Of a stretch of DNA of 64,000 nucleotides, positions 9,086 to 19,244 are shown in pieces. A program made the translations under genes and the position numbers. Each line of letters opens with the position of its first letter. Within the stretch, counting starts at the first letter, position 1. The stretch is from contig NZ_FVZB01000006.1 of assembly GCF_900166655.1 (NCBI RefSeq), positions 1 to 64,000 on the forward strand, written 5' to 3'. The notes beneath the pieces were generated by a model. The model saw only the letters and a list, made by a program, of their open reading frames with translations. It made no database searches and was not told the DNA's origin. The DNA is from Halobacillus hunanensis (GTDB lineage Bacteria > Bacillota > Bacilli > Bacillales > Halobacillaceae).

Positions 9086-9395
9086 TCGAGATAATCGTAC
9101 CGAAAACCTCATTTAATGTCAATCCGTTTACTATGCTTTAAGAAACGGTCTGCATTTTTACGTAAATATCGCTATTATAAGGGTAGCTCATTTATATCTG
9201 GAGTAAAAAACAATTTACATTTCCAGTAAAAAGACGATAAACTGATTCTCCGATTTACAAATAACTAAGAACTAGTTTTGTCATTATTTCAATATGGAAT
9301 AGGGAACGAATAAACAGGGTATATCCCCCACAAATAACAGTTTGACTCGTTCAAAGTTATCGCATGCGTGATACAAAATTTTATAGTAAAATAAA

Positions 9396-9411
9396 ATGAA
9401 AGCATTTTCAT
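9396..9411 (+). promoter_or_regulatory. cre-like palindrome upstream of pckA
   Basis: ATGAAAGCATTTTCAT is a near-perfect palindrome resembling the CcpA operator cre, but the central CG is CA. It lies about 26 bases upstream of the presumed pckA -10. Catabolite repression of pckA would make sense; this is inference. Confidence 0.35.
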
Positions 9412-9436
9412 TATTAGTATGGATTATTAAAATGAA

Positions 9437-9447
9437 TGTGTTATACT
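9437..9447 (+). promoter_or_regulatory. pckA extended -10 promoter overlapping a CcpN-like operator
   Basis: TGTGTTATACT matches the CcpN consensus as I remember it (TRTGHYATAYW) at every position. It also contains an extended -10 (TGTTATACT; hexamer 9442-9447) with no good -35. CcpN represses pckA and gapB in B. subtilis under glycolytic conditions, so a site on this promoter fits. Confidence 0.6.
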
Positions 9448-9510
9448 ATTAATCAACTTAAAGCAAATTGTGCTTTTTATTAATTCTAAAGTAAAGGCGG
9501 GTTGACACAT

Positions 9511-11103
9511 ATGAGTGCCATTAACCAACTATCAGATTTAAACCAACTTTTAGCGCAAGAGCATGTCCTCCATCATTTGTCTGTACCACAACTTGTAGAA
9601 AAAATACTTTCCAAAAAAGAAGGATCGTTAACGGATCGTGGGGCTGTTCTAGCTACTACAGGCACCTATACTGGCCGATCTCCAAAGGATAAATTTATCG
9701 TAAAAGATCATGAGTCAGAACCCAACGTCAACTGGGGAAGCACCAATCAGCCTATAGATGAGAGCACATTCGTCCATTTATACCACAAAGTGTTGGATCA
9801 TTTAAAGGAACGTGATGAAGTATTTGTTTTTAAAGGGTACGCAGGAGCAGACAAGAAAAGCCAACTGCCTATTCAGGTCATCAATGAATTCGCATGGCAT
9901 AATTTATTTGCCCATCAAATGTTTATCCGTCCAACTGAGCAAGAGCTTTCTGATCACGAAGCTGAGTTCACAGTCATATCTGCCCCAACATTTAAAGCTA
10001 ATCCAAAAGTAGATGGAACAAACTCAGAAGCTTTCATTATGATTTCATTTAAACATAGAATTGTTCTCATTGGCGGAACAGAATATGCAGGGGAAATTAA
10101 AAAGTCTATATTCTCTGTCATGAACTACCTGCTCCCTAAACAAAATATTATGCCTATGCACTGTTCGGCTAACGTAGGAAAGGAAGGCGATGTAGCGTTA
10201 TTCTTTGGTTTATCAGGAACAGGGAAAACAACGTTGTCTGCTGATCCGGAACGCCGTCTGATCGGAGACGACGAGCATGCCTGGTCAAACCATGGAGTTG
10301 CTAATATCGAAGGTGGCTGTTACGCCAAGTGCATTAACTTATCAGCGGAGAAAGAGCCGCAAATTTTTAATGCCATTCAATTTGGCTCAGTGTTAGAAAA
10401 CGTAGTAATGAATGAAGAAACTCAGATTCCTGATTATGACAATACCAGCCTGACTGAAAACACTAGGGCGGCATATCCTTTACATCACATTGATAACACC
10501 GTACAACCAAGCATTGCGGGGCATCCAAATGCAATTGTGTTTTTAACTGCTGATGCTACGGGCGTTCTCCCGCCAATTAGTAAACTGACAAAAGAACAGG
10601 CAATGTATCATTTCTTAAGCGGATACACAAGTAAATTAGCAGGTACAGAACGTGGAGTTACTTCTCCACAAGCTACCTTTTCTGCTTGTTTCGGGTCTCC
10701 ATTCCTGCCATTAGCACCTTCCGTATATGCAGAGATGCTAGGCGAAAAAATCGATCAATTTGATACAAAGGTATACCTGGTCAATACAGGATGGACGGGA
10801 GGAGCCTATGGAGAAGGAGAAAGAATGAAACTTTCCCATACCCGGTCAATGGTTCACGCAGCGCTTGAAGGTGAGCTAAATTCAGTAGAAACGTACAATG
10901 ACCCAGTATTCGGACTTCAAATCCCGCTTCATTGTCCAGGAGTTCCAGATGATGTATTATTACCAAGAAAGACATGGGATAATCCTGATGCTTATGATAA
11001 AAAAGCTCAGGAACTAGCAGAAAAATTCCACGACAACTTTAAGAAATTCACCCATGCCAGTTCAGCTGTTAAAAATGCCGGCCCTGCTTTTGGCAGAAAA
11101 TAA
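9511..11103 (+). CDS. pckA: phosphoenolpyruvate carboxykinase (ATP)
   Basis: 530 residues, the expected size. It catalyses oxaloacetate + ATP to PEP, the entry step of gluconeogenesis. Motifs: TGRSPKDKF (substrate), [24 protein letters not shown]-loop [13 protein letters not shown], and the LIGDDEHAW metal-binding region. The start is ATG 9511, since AAAGGCGGG lies 9-10 bases upstream; the in-frame TTG at 9502 abuts the ribosome-binding site. Regulation is probably by a CcpN-type repressor. glpX and pgi later in the window serve the same pathway. Confidence 0.98.
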   Translation: MSAINQLSDLNQLLAQEHVLHHLSVPQLVEKILSKKEGSLTDRGAVLATTGTYTGRSPKDKFIVKDHESEPNVNWGSTNQPIDESTFVHLYHKVLDHLKERDEVFVFKGYAGADKKSQLPIQVINEFAWHNLFAHQMFIRPTEQELSDHEAEFTVISAPTFKANPKVDGTNSEAFIMISFKHRIVLIGGTEYAGEIKKSIFSVMNYLLPKQNIMPMHCSANVGKEGDVALFFGLSGTGKTTLSADPERRLIGDDEHAWSNHGVANIEGGCYAKCINLSAEKEPQIFNAIQFGSVLENVVMNEETQIPDYDNTSLTENTRAAYPLHHIDNTVQPSIAGHPNAIVFLTADATGVLPPISKLTKEQAMYHFLSGYTSKLAGTERGVTSPQATFSACFGSPFLPLAPSVYAEMLGEKIDQFDTKVYLVNTGWTGGAYGEGERMKLSHTRSMVHAALEGELNSVETYNDPVFGLQIPLHCPGVPDDVLLPRKTWDNPDAYDKKAQELAEKFHDNFKKFTHASSAVKNAGPAFGRK

Positions 11104-11138
11104 ATATGTTTCCTCATCACCTCAAAATAGATAAAACA

Positions 11139-11176
11139 AACGAGCGCGCAGTTAAAAACTGCGCGCTCGTTTTGAT
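11139..11176 (+). terminator. bidirectional terminator, pckA / Nudix gene
   Basis: 15-bp perfect stem AACGAGCGCGCAGTT / AACTGCGCGCTCGTT with a 3-base loop and flanking T/A runs between convergent genes. Confidence 0.9.
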
Positions 11177-11185
11177 TACTATAGC

Positions 11186-11671
11186 TTATTCAGTAGGCTC
11201 TCCTAGAAATTTCTCTTTAATCTGTTTCATACAATTTGGCAGCACATCATCTTTCATCATAAAACTGTACTGCTCATCACTGACAATTCCCTCTGGAAGC
11301 TTCTCAAGCAAAACAGGACCATTCGTTTCAAAATAATGGTCTTGCGATTGCAATTGGGATATGGAAGCGAAATACACATTTTTAACAATGGTCCCGCCTT
11401 TCCCTGCTACATGATATTGCCCCACATAATCAATCTGTTTGACACGTCCGCCTGTTTCTTCAAGTACTTCTCTGATCGCAGCATCTTTTGCTGTTTCTCC
11501 TTTTTCTACTTTGCCACCAGGAAATTCGAGGCCCCTGTCTTTATGGTTGGTCAACAGCCATTTATTATCGAATTGACAAATAACCCAAACATGCTTTGGT
11601 GTCTTAGAAAATGGATGATTATCAAAGGATAACTTCACTTGATTTCGATAGTAATCGCTAAATGTTTTCAT
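11186..11671 (-). CDS. ytkD: Nudix hydrolase (YtkD-like nucleoside triphosphatase)
   Basis: 161 residues. The complete Nudix box lies at about 52-75 (GGKVEKGETAKDAAIREV followed by LEETGG) with all Glu/Arg ligands. In B. subtilis, YtkD near metK/pckA is an antimutator 8-oxo-(d)GTPase with reported RNA pyrophosphohydrolase activity. The family call is firm; the symbol rests on similarity and neighbourhood. Single gene convergent with pckA. Confidence 0.85.
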   Translation of the reverse strand: MKTFSDYYRNQVKLSFDNHPFSKTPKHVWVICQFDNKWLLTNHKDRGLEFPGGKVEKGETAKDAAIREVLEETGGRVKQIDYVGQYHVAGKGGTIVKNVYFASISQLQSQDHYFETNGPVLLEKLPEGIVSDEQYSFMMKDDVLPNCMKQIKEKFLGEPTE

Positions 11672-11921
11672 GTAAGATCATCTGCCTTTAATCCGTTAAT
11701 TATGTAATGAATAAGAACTTTAGCGATACACTCTGTCATGTATTGCTATTTAAATCGTATCATAAGCAAGCCAGATTACAAACAGTACCGTTCGTATTAT
11801 CACTATGATTATAGATACCCTCGTGTACACTTTGTAAACGCTGAATGTTTTACCATAATTATGAAACTAATCTCGACATCGTTCGTATGTAAAAGTATGT
11901 AGGGAAAAGGAGGAATTTAAA

Positions 11922-12737
11922 ATGAAGAAAATAAGATGGATTGTACTCAGTTTATTGTTTATCACTATGCTGTTTGTAACAGCTTGCTCGAGTAATGAAG
12001 CTGAAAAGGCGAAAGAAGTATTTATGAAGTCTTCTGAAGCTTCAAAGGAATTAAACAGCTTTTCCATGAATCTGGATGTCACTCAAAACTATAGTGCAGA
12101 ATCATCTGAAACCAAGGTACCCCCTGAACCAATCAAAACTTCGATTGATTCAGATATTCAACTTCAGCCGTTAGCATTACATCAAACGATTGATATTATG
12201 GGAAAGACTGTGGAACAATATCATACAAAAAAAGGCTTGTATATGTCTCAGCCAGGAACACAAGGCTGGGTCAAAGCTCCTAAGGAACTTTGGGAGCAAT
12301 TGGCTCAAACCAGCATCGCCCAGCAAACTCCAGGAAAGCAACTTGATATACTGCAAGACTATGTAGACGAATTTAACATGGAAGAAAAAAATAATACTTA
12401 TGTTTTGTCTTTTAGTTCTAAAGGAGACAATGTCCAAAAGTTGATCGATAAAACCATGGCTCAATCAATGCCCAAAGGAATGCTTCCTGACAACCTGCTG
12501 AAGGAGTTAAATGTTGAAAAGGCTAGCTATACTTTAACCATTAATAAAGACACCTACTATCCTGAATCCATCGAATCAACCATGGACTTTTCTATAGTAG
12601 TGGATGGCAAGCAGGCATTTATTAGTCAAAAAATGAGTGGTGAATACAGCAATTTTAATGAAGTTGGCGAGATTGTCATTCCCCAGGAAATCATTAAAAA
12701 CGCACAGGAGATGCCTAGTTTAAATTCTACACAATAA
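11922..12737 (+). CDS. lipoprotein, DUF6612-like
   Basis: 271 residues. Type II signal peptide with a hydrophobic run and lipobox FVTAC (Cys22), then the Ser/Asn/Glu-rich linker typical of Bacillus lipoproteins. The rest resembles the LolA/LppX-like fold family annotated in Bacillaceae as DUF6612: a beta-rich domain with the helix KEVFMKSSEASKELNSFSM at its start. Anchored outside the membrane; ligand unknown. AAAGGAGGA lies 9 bases before the ATG. Monocistronic, with a terminator after the stop. Confidence 0.75.
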   Translation: MKKIRWIVLSLLFITMLFVTACSSNEAEKAKEVFMKSSEASKELNSFSMNLDVTQNYSAESSETKVPPEPIKTSIDSDIQLQPLALHQTIDIMGKTVEQYHTKKGLYMSQPGTQGWVKAPKELWEQLAQTSIAQQTPGKQLDILQDYVDEFNMEEKNNTYVLSFSSKGDNVQKLIDKTMAQSMPKGMLPDNLLKELNVEKASYTLTINKDTYYPESIESTMDFSIVVDGKQAFISQKMSGEYSNFNEVGEIVIPQEIIKNAQEMPSLNSTQ

Positions 12738-12744
12738 TACAAAC

Positions 12745-12777
12745 AACCGCTTCTACAACAGAGGCGGTTATTTGTCT
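12745..12777 (+). terminator. terminator after the lipoprotein gene
   Basis: AACCGCTTCT / AGAGGCGGTT stem (12745-12769, one G-T pair) followed by TATTTGTCTTTT. It overlaps the 3' end of the convergent small gene. Confidence 0.7.
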
Positions 12778-13085
12778 TTTAAAATACCCATCCCGCTGAT
12801 ATGGTGCCTGGTCGTGTCATCCCCTAAGTCATAGATCATCTGCAAGGCTCTCGTCATGCCCTCATCATACTCGTCATTCGAACTATCTTTATGATACTCT
12901 ACAAACGGAACGTGTGATCGAAAGAAAGCTCTTGTGTCCGAGTTATACATTTCATTAAACACTTCCCTTAATAATAGAAGTTCTTCTCGATCTGCGTTAA
13001 TGATGAACTCATCATTGTTCCCGTTGCGATTAATTGATATTTCACGGGTGCCGATATTTACAAAGTACTGATTTTTCCCATCCAT
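12768..13085 (-). CDS. conserved-looking 105-residue cytosolic protein, unknown function
   Basis: Starts at ATG 13085 with AAGGAGG 8 bases upstream; an earlier in-frame start has no ribosome-binding site. It is soluble, begins MDGKNQYFVNIGTREISI, and has an acidic middle (DREELLLLREVFNEMY) and the pattern TRHHISGMGI at its C-terminus. No signal peptide, membrane segment or Cys. It lies between the lipoprotein and the men operon on the menaquinone strand, 86 bases from menC, without a clear shared terminator. I do not recognise the family. Confidence 0.7.
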   Translation of the reverse strand: MDGKNQYFVNIGTREISINRNGNNDEFIINADREELLLLREVFNEMYNSDTRAFFRSHVPFVEYHKDSSNDEYDEGMTRALQMIYDLGDDTTRHHISGMGILKDK

Positions 13086-13171
13086 AATAAAAACCTCCTT
13101 ACACATAGCCTTAGCTATTTAGAAGGGCTTTATTACAATAAAAAACAAGAAGCATATTTTACCAAACTAAT

Positions 13172-14275
13172 CTAACCTGGCTGCCAGACATAGCTTTGAG
13201 AGGTAGCCTTTTCCAAATAAGAATCATCAACATTTACCCCTATTCCATTTTCCGTTGGCACCCTAATTTTACCGTCTATTACTTCAATCGGTTCTTTAAG
13301 AACATCCTTATAAAAATATCTGTCTGAACTCGATAAATCACCCGGTATTGTGAAGTTAGGTAAAGAAGCAAGAGCCAGATTGTGGGCCTTGGCGATACCT
13401 GTTTCCACCATGCCGCCACACCATACAGGCACTCCATTATTTTGACAGTAATCATGAATGTTTAATGCTGCCGTCATGCCTCCTACACGGCTGATTTTTA
13501 TATTAACGATTTGGCAGCTTCCGAGTTCAATCGCTTGCCTTGCATCGTGTAATGACATAATGGATTCATCCAAACAAATCGGCGTACTCATTTGTTGCTG
13601 TGCCTGTCTATGCAAATAGAAGTCACCAGGTTCAAAAGGCTGCTCAATCATTAGCAGCCCTAAATCATCCAGGGCAGTTAAGTGATCTATATCTTCTTCT
13701 CTGTACATGCCATTTGCATCAATCATAATAGCCAGGTCAGGGTCGATGGTCTGAACCTGATTGATTTTGTCTCTTTCTTTGCCTTTTTCAACTTTTAATT
13801 TATATCGTTCATAGCCAGACTGTTTTAATCTGTTTATATCATTTTTAGTACAATCAGATAGACTCAAAACGGCACCTGCTTTAACGTAAGCACGCGTACC
13901 TCCAATCAATTCAGCTAAACTCACTTTGTTCTGTTTCGCATATAAATCCCATATAGCCCCTTCCAAACCTGCTTTTACCATTTGATTACCTTGAATAAAG
14001 GAAGTCATGCGCACAAAGTCAGCTGGATGCTGAATATCTCTGGTGTTTAGATGAGGAAGGATAATATCTCTCAGCATATGCCAGGCTGTTTCGATTGTTT
14101 CGGCTGTATAAAAAGGGGTGGAAAAAGCCGATACTTCTCCGTACCCTTTCAACCCCTGATGATCACTAACTTCAACAATAATCACGGAACGCTCGTGAAG
14201 TTCACCTTGATGGGTTTGAAACGGGCTTCGCAGCGGAAGTGAAATTCTACGTAAAACGATACGTTGGATATCCAT
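13172..14275 (-). CDS. menC: o-succinylbenzoate synthase
   Basis: 367 residues, enolase superfamily (muconate-cycloisomerase group). It dehydrates SHCHC to o-succinylbenzoate in menaquinone synthesis. The catalytic Lys pair is in YKLKVEKG. Metal ligands lie in IMIDANG, IEQPFEPGD and CLDES, and the second base Lys in NIKISRVGG. The ATG (14273-14275) overlaps the menE stop by one base (TAATG), so the two are translationally coupled. Last gene of the men operon. Confidence 0.95.
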   Translation of the reverse strand: MDIQRIVLRRISLPLRSPFQTHQGELHERSVIIVEVSDHQGLKGYGEVSAFSTPFYTAETIETAWHMLRDIILPHLNTRDIQHPADFVRMTSFIQGNQMVKAGLEGAIWDLYAKQNKVSLAELIGGTRAYVKAGAVLSLSDCTKNDINRLKQSGYERYKLKVEKGKERDKINQVQTIDPDLAIMIDANGMYREEDIDHLTALDDLGLLMIEQPFEPGDFYLHRQAQQQMSTPICLDESIMSLHDARQAIELGSCQIVNIKISRVGGMTAALNIHDYCQNNGVPVWCGGMVETGIAKAHNLALASLPNFTIPGDLSSSDRYFYKDVLKEPIEVIDGKIRVPTENGIGVNVDDSYLEKATSQSYVWQPG

Positions 14276-15750
14276 TAATTATCGTTCCCTTGCGCATACT
14301 CAAATAATTTGCGTCTGACAACCTTATTTGAGGCATTTCTTGGCAGCTCTGAAATGATAAACAACTGCTTCGGAATCTTATAGGAAGCCAAATGTTGATG
14401 ACAATAGGTGGTCAGCTTCTCCAATGAAAGTTCTGCTCCCGCCTGGAGGACCACAAAAGCCACGGGCACCTCTCCCCATTCTTCATCTACTGCAGCAGCC
14501 ACCCCTACTTCTTCGACACCTTCAAGTCCCATTATAACGCTCTCAACTTCAGCAGGATAAATATTTTCCCCTCCTGAAATAATCATATCTTTAACACGGT
14601 CAACAACGTATAGAAACCCTTCCTCATCCAAATACCCTGCATCACCCGTTGCCAAATATTCTGAGTTGTTTCTCGCTTTTTTATAATATCCAGCTGACAC
14701 CATCGGTCCTTTAACGTGGATTTCTCCTGTTTCATATGCGTTAGCGGGTCTCCCATCCACCATAACTTTTAGCATGGCTGGAGCCAGGGCTTTTCCTGCT
14801 GAGCCAAGTTTATTAAAGGCATCCACAGGGCTTAATGTAGCAATTTGAGAACTGGTTTCCGTCATACCATACGTTTGAAAGACAGGAATCCCCTTTTCAC
14901 TCGCCTTCTTTAATAACGGTTTAGGGACTGGTCCACCGCCTAATAAAAAACACCTAAAAGACGAAGGATAGTTCTCTTGTTGTAAGTCTCGTATCAATCT
15001 TTGAAGCATAACCGTTACCACGGAAACCATCGTTACACCATGATGAAGAATCTCATTATTGATCACTCGGGCATTAAAATGTGACAACAGACGAATTGGC
15101 ATTCCGTAAATAACATTTTTCATGAGTAAAGAAAAACCACCAACATGAAACATAGGCAGGCAAATCAGCCACTTGTCCGATTGCGACAAACCTAAATTAA
15201 GAGCGGAACCGATAGCGCTGAACCAGTGATTTCCATAAGTATGCATAACAGCTTTAGGTTTTCCTGTGGTGCCCGATGTGTACATCATGGTAAAAACATC
15301 TTCTAAACACAGCTGTTCTTTTAAAACAAATGGTTCATCAGATTTTGGCAGACAACGCATATTGATAAGTTCTATATGTTTTAACTTGGCCTTTTCAATA
15401 GAACGCAGAGCCTTGTCTTCAAAGTCAGAGTCAACAATCAATGCCGAAATTTCCGCGTCGTTCATTTGATAAGCAAGTTCTTCCGGCGTCAATCTTATAT
15501 TTAAACAGACTACAACTGCTCCAATATAGCTTAGTGCGTGAACACAAACGGGAAACTCTATTCGATTAGCTGATAATAGGGCAACATGATCTCCCGCCTT
15601 TATACCCTCTTTCATTAACCCTTTGGCCAGTTCTCGACTTTTTTCTCTTAGAGCAGAATAACTCAAAGATTTCTGTTCACCATATTCAATTGCTGTGGCT
15701 TCTGGCTGCAGTTCATACTGCTTCTCCAGCCAATGAGGAATTTCACTCAT
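14275..15750 (-). CDS. menE: o-succinylbenzoate-CoA ligase
   Basis: 491 residues, ANL adenylating superfamily. It activates OSB to OSB-CoA. Motifs: P-loop MMYTSGTTGKPKAVMHT, A5 QTYGMTETSSQ, A7 YLATGDAGYLDEEG, A8 hinge DRVKDMIISGGENIYPAE, and the C-terminal Lys in PRNASNKVVRRKL. The start is ATG 15750 behind AGGGAGGA. The frame reaches 15834 only by running through the terminator hairpin between menB and menE. Confidence 0.96.
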   Translation of the reverse strand: MSEIPHWLEKQYELQPEATAIEYGEQKSLSYSALREKSRELAKGLMKEGIKAGDHVALLSANRIEFPVCVHALSYIGAVVVCLNIRLTPEELAYQMNDAEISALIVDSDFEDKALRSIEKAKLKHIELINMRCLPKSDEPFVLKEQLCLEDVFTMMYTSGTTGKPKAVMHTYGNHWFSAIGSALNLGLSQSDKWLICLPMFHVGGFSLLMKNVIYGMPIRLLSHFNARVINNEILHHGVTMVSVVTVMLQRLIRDLQQENYPSSFRCFLLGGGPVPKPLLKKASEKGIPVFQTYGMTETSSQIATLSPVDAFNKLGSAGKALAPAMLKVMVDGRPANAYETGEIHVKGPMVSAGYYKKARNNSEYLATGDAGYLDEEGFLYVVDRVKDMIISGGENIYPAEVESVIMGLEGVEEVGVAAAVDEEWGEVPVAFVVLQAGAELSLEKLTTYCHQHLASYKIPKQLFIISELPRNASNKVVRRKLFEYAQGNDN

Positions 15751-15776
15751 GCTCTTTATCCTCCCTTTTCTCATAT

Positions 15777-15812
15777 AAAAAGGGCTGCCTAAGCTATAGG
15801 AAGCCCTTTTTT
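15777..15812 (-). terminator. intrinsic terminator-like hairpin between menB and menE
   Basis: AAAAGGGCT.CCT / AGG.AGCCCTTTT with a T-run on the minus strand, lying after the menB stop and before the menE ribosome-binding site. It probably lowers menE-menC expression relative to menB. Confidence 0.75.
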
Positions 15813-15830
15813 GAACCATTTTATTTTCGA

Positions 15831-16649
15831 TCATGGGAAACGCGGGAACTGACCGAAGTCAGGTTTGCGTTTTTCTTTAAACGCATCGCGCCCTTCTTTT
15901 GCTTCCTCTGTGGTGTAATAAAGCAAGGTTGCATCGCCGCCCATTTGCTGCAAGCCTGCCAGCCCATCTGTATCAGCATTGAAAGAGGCTTTTAGGAAAC
16001 GAAGAGCTGTTGGTGACTTCTCAAGCATTTCTCTACACCATTGAACCGTTTCATCTTCAAGTTGCTCCAGAGGCACAACCGTATTAACGAGTCCCATATC
16101 CTTCGCTTCTTTTGCACTATATTGACGGCAAAGATACCAAATTTCTCGAGCTTTCTTTTGACCGACGATACGGGAAAGCAAGCCAGCACCATATCCCGCG
16201 TCGAAACTTCCAACTTTTGGACCTGTTTGACCAAAGATTGCATTATCAGCAGCAATAGTCAGGTCACAAACGATATGTAGGACATGACCGCCACCTACTG
16301 CATATCCGGAAACCATGGAAACGACAGGCTTAGGAATAACCCGGATTAGTCGTTGTAAGTCTAACACATTCAAGCGAGGGATTTGGTCGTCACCGACATA
16401 ACCTCCGTGTCCTCTAACGCTTTGGTCTCCACCTGAGCAAAATGCGTCATCGCCAGCACCAGCTAATACAATGACTCCGATTTTAGAATCATCACGTGCA
16501 TATGCGAAAGCATCAATTAATTCTTGCACAGTTCTAGGAGTAAAAGCATTACGAACTTCTGGACGATTGATCGTAATTTTAGCAATTCCTTCAAAAGTTT
16601 CGTAGAGAATTTCTTCGTATTCTCTTTCAGTAACCCAGTTATAGGTCAT
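15831..16649 (-). CDS. menB: 1,4-dihydroxy-2-naphthoyl-CoA synthase
   Basis: 272 residues, crotonase fold. It performs the Dieckmann-type ring closure of OSB-CoA. Signatures: [22 protein letters not shown] (active-site loop), [12 protein letters not shown] (oxyanion Gly), [15 protein letters not shown] and the family C-terminus [13 protein letters not shown] 16649 with GGAGGG upstream. A 57-base gap to menH holds a small hairpin but no terminator. Confidence 0.97.
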   Translation of the reverse strand: MTYNWVTEREYEEILYETFEGIAKITINRPEVRNAFTPRTVQELIDAFAYARDDSKIGVIVLAGAGDDAFCSGGDQSVRGHGGYVGDDQIPRLNVLDLQRLIRVIPKPVVSMVSGYAVGGGHVLHIVCDLTIAADNAIFGQTGPKVGSFDAGYGAGLLSRIVGQKKAREIWYLCRQYSAKEAKDMGLVNTVVPLEQLEDETVQWCREMLEKSPTALRFLKASFNADTDGLAGLQQMGGDATLLYYTTEEAKEGRDAFKEKRKPDFGQFPRFP

Positions 16650-16706
16650 ACATAACCCTCCATTTTAAACAATTTGCGGACATGCTTATCCGCTTCCATA
16701 CAATTA

Positions 16707-17504
16707 CTATTGTATCACGAAGTCTTCGACAGTTTTAGCAAAAAACTTCGGTTTTTCGAGATGGACTGTATGTCCAGAATTTTCAACGATGACAAAAGTG
16801 GATTCCGACAGTCGATAATCCATCTCCTTATTAATCGAGATAAATTTGTCATCCCACTCGCCTGCAACCAGAAGCACCTCTGCTGGTAAGTCTGAAAGTC
16901 TCTCCCACCAAGAGGGCTGCCGCCCTGTTCCCATTCCTTGAAGAGACTGAATTAAGCCATGTGGATTCTGTCTTAATCGTTCTTCTTTCAAATGAGCAAT
17001 GTCTTCAGCAGACAACTGCTTTTGACTTTCAAAGAGCGGAATATCCTCCCAATAATGGACGAATCTTTGCAAGCCTTCGTTAGTAATTTTATCAATTAAC
17101 CCTTGATCCTTAGTCCGTCTAGCCATTTGCTCATCAGGATCGGCAAGACCCGGCGAAGCACTTTCAAGAATTAGTTTATTTGTCCACTCAGGGTAGAGCA
17201 TAGCAAAAGACAGAGCTGCCCGACCGCCCATGGAATAACCAAGAACATCCACAACAGAGAGTTTTAAATGTTCCAGAATTTCCACTACATCTGCAGCAAA
17301 TTGCTCCATCGTCAAAGTGCCGACGACTCCTGTGTATCCGTGCCCTGGCATGTCAATACAAATAGTCCGAATGGAACATGGCAAGAACTCCCTTACTTTA
17401 GCAAATGTGCGACTGCTGCCTGTAAACCCATGGAGCATCAAAACAGGCAAACCTTCGCCTTCATCTTCTACCCAGTAAGTACGATGGGTCAGTTTAATAT
17501 ACAT
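16707..17504 (-). CDS. menH: 2-succinyl-6-hydroxy-2,4-cyclohexadiene-1-carboxylate synthase
   Basis: 265 residues, alpha/beta hydrolase. It eliminates pyruvate from SEPHCHC to form SHCHC. Oxyanion motif HGFTGSSRTF, nucleophile GYSMGGRAAL (Ser about 92), Asp in AGEWDDKF and His in NSGHTVHLEKP. Starts 3 bases after the menD stop, as expected for the menFDHBEC order. Confidence 0.93.
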   Translation of the reverse strand: MYIKLTHRTYWVEDEGEGLPVLMLHGFTGSSRTFAKVREFLPCSIRTICIDMPGHGYTGVVGTLTMEQFAADVVEILEHLKLSVVDVLGYSMGGRAALSFAMLYPEWTNKLILESASPGLADPDEQMARRTKDQGLIDKITNEGLQRFVHYWEDIPLFESQKQLSAEDIAHLKEERLRQNPHGLIQSLQGMGTGRQPSWWERLSDLPAEVLLVAGEWDDKFISINKEMDYRLSESTFVIVENSGHTVHLEKPKFFAKTVEDFVIQ

Positions 17505-17507
17505 AAT

Positions 17508-19244
17508 CTAGACCTCATCCAGTGAATCCAGGGCCTCTGCGATCCCCTGCCATTTTTCTTTGTGAAAATCCACATGATCCTCCCTGTTCGTGATTACTTC
17601 TACAACACTCAAACCATTTTCCTGATAACTATCCTCTAACGAACGTGTGTAGGCTTCCCAATTATCAACACGTCTATGTGTTCCGCCAAACATTTCTACA
17701 ACTTTTCTAAAATCTAGCCCAATTGGTGTTCCAAACAACTCTTCAAAGTAAGCAGGCTGTGTCGCTTGTGAAAGATAAGAAAAGATTCCGCCCCCATCGT
17801 TATTGATCACAACAATTGTAATAGGCAAGTGATGCTGCTTCGCAAGCAGCAAGCCATTCATATCATGGAAAAATGATAAGTCACCTAGCAGCAGTGTGGT
17901 CGACTGACCAGTTGCCGCTGCTCCAAGGGCTGTTGAAACTACACCATCAATCCCATTCGCACCGCGATTAGCCATCACTGTAATATGCTTTGGTGTAGCC
18001 ATAAAAAAGCTATCGACATCTCGAATCGGCATACTATTTCCGACGAATAGAACAGAACGATCTAACATCGAATTCGACAAGCGGACCACCGCATGTCCCT
18101 CATTTAATTCGTCACCCTGTTCAGCAAGCATATGGCTTTTAGCAAGCGTGTTCATCTTCTGCCAATGCTGTAACCACTCACTTTCAATATGATCTGCTTG
18201 CAAATTGGAATAAATCATTTGGCAAAAAACACCAGGTTCAGACCAAACAAATTGTGTGGCTACACCTGAAGGTTCCCGATAGCTTGCATATGTGTCTACC
18301 ACATAATGATCGATGGCCGAACCGTGCTTTTGTATCCACTGCAAGTAAGGCTTAGACACCGGCATCGCCCCGAACCGAATAATGTATTCCGGTTCGAGTG
18401 ACTCTTTTCTTTTATCTGATTTTAAAATGGCATCATAGTTTTCGATAATATTTCGCTTATCATGCTCGCCTGCTCTTAATTGGGATAACGGGTCTGCCAA
18501 AATCGGCACTTCTGAGCGTGCAGCCAAAATGGTAAGATGGGATGCTAGACTAGGATCCGTTTGCGGTCCGCATACGATCAAACCCTTTTTATCGCTGGCT
18601 AGTAATTCCACAAAATGTACTGCCTGTTCTTCTGAAATCTGCGGCAAACCATAAATACTCTTTGGAATTGGTTTTGTTCCTTCATTCCAGAGCCCATTTA
18701 CATTAAAATCCGGAACTAATGGCTCCCTCAGAGGAAGGTTTACATGTACTGGTCCAGGGTGGCTTGACTCACTTTCTTCAACCGCACGAGCCGCCTGTTT
18801 TCTTACATATGAGAGCAACCCATCCTCAGGTAAGGCTAAATCATGAAACCATTTGACGTAATGACCATACATATCAATTTGGTCAATAGATTGAGGAGCT
18901 CCTACATCTCTAAGCTCATGTGGACGGTCCGCCGTTAAAACAACAAGCGGAATCCTGCTATAGTAAGCTTCGACGATTGCCGGATAATAGTTGGCTGCAG
19001 CGGTGCCGGACGTACAGACAAGCGCTACAGCCTTTTGTTTTGCTTTGGCTAGGCCTAATGCGAAAAAGGCAGCAGATCTCTCGTCAACATGAACCCAATG
19101 CTTCACCCGATCATATTCACTAAATGTCATAGCAAGGGGGGTGGATCGTGATCCAGGTGAAATTACCACATCCTCTATCCCCGAATGAGCGAGTTGGGCA
19201 ACAAAATGGGTCATGTATCTTGATAAAGTTTCTGTGTAGTTCAT
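17508..19244 (-). CDS. menD: SEPHCHC synthase (2-oxoglutarate decarboxylase, ThDP-dependent)
   Basis: 578 residues, full length. It adds the succinic semialdehyde unit from 2-oxoglutarate to isochorismate. N-terminal ThDP PYR domain with VVISPGSRSTPLA and VCTSGTAAANYYPA; C-terminal ThDP-Mg domain with LLLGDLSFFHDMNGLL and VINNDGGGIFSYL. The ATG overlaps the menF stop (ATGA), indicating translational coupling. Confidence 0.97.
   Translation of the reverse strand: MNYTETLSRYMTHFVAQLAHSGIEDVVISPGSRSTPLAMTFSEYDRVKHWVHVDERSAAFFALGLAKAKQKAVALVCTSGTAAANYYPAIVEAYYSRIPLVVLTADRPHELRDVGAPQSIDQIDMYGHYVKWFHDLALPEDGLLSYVRKQAARAVEESESSHPGPVHVNLPLREPLVPDFNVNGLWNEGTKPIPKSIYGLPQISEEQAVHFVELLASDKKGLIVCGPQTDPSLASHLTILAARSEVPILADPLSQLRAGEHDKRNIIENYDAILKSDKRKESLEPEYIIRFGAMPVSKPYLQWIQKHGSAIDHYVVDTYASYREPSGVATQFVWSEPGVFCQMIYSNLQADHIESEWLQHWQKMNTLAKSHMLAEQGDELNEGHAVVRLSNSMLDRSVLFVGNSMPIRDVDSFFMATPKHITVMANRGANGIDGVVSTALGAAATGQSTTLLLGDLSFFHDMNGLLLAKQHHLPITIVVINNDGGGIFSYLSQATQPAYFEELFGTPIGLDFRKVVEMFGGTHRRVDNWEAYTRSLEDSYQENGLSVVEVITNREDHVDFHKEKWQGIAEALDSLDEV

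Noticed and set aside
15751-15834. N-terminal extension of menE
   Set aside because: It reads through the menB-menE terminator hairpin and lacks a ribosome-binding site.
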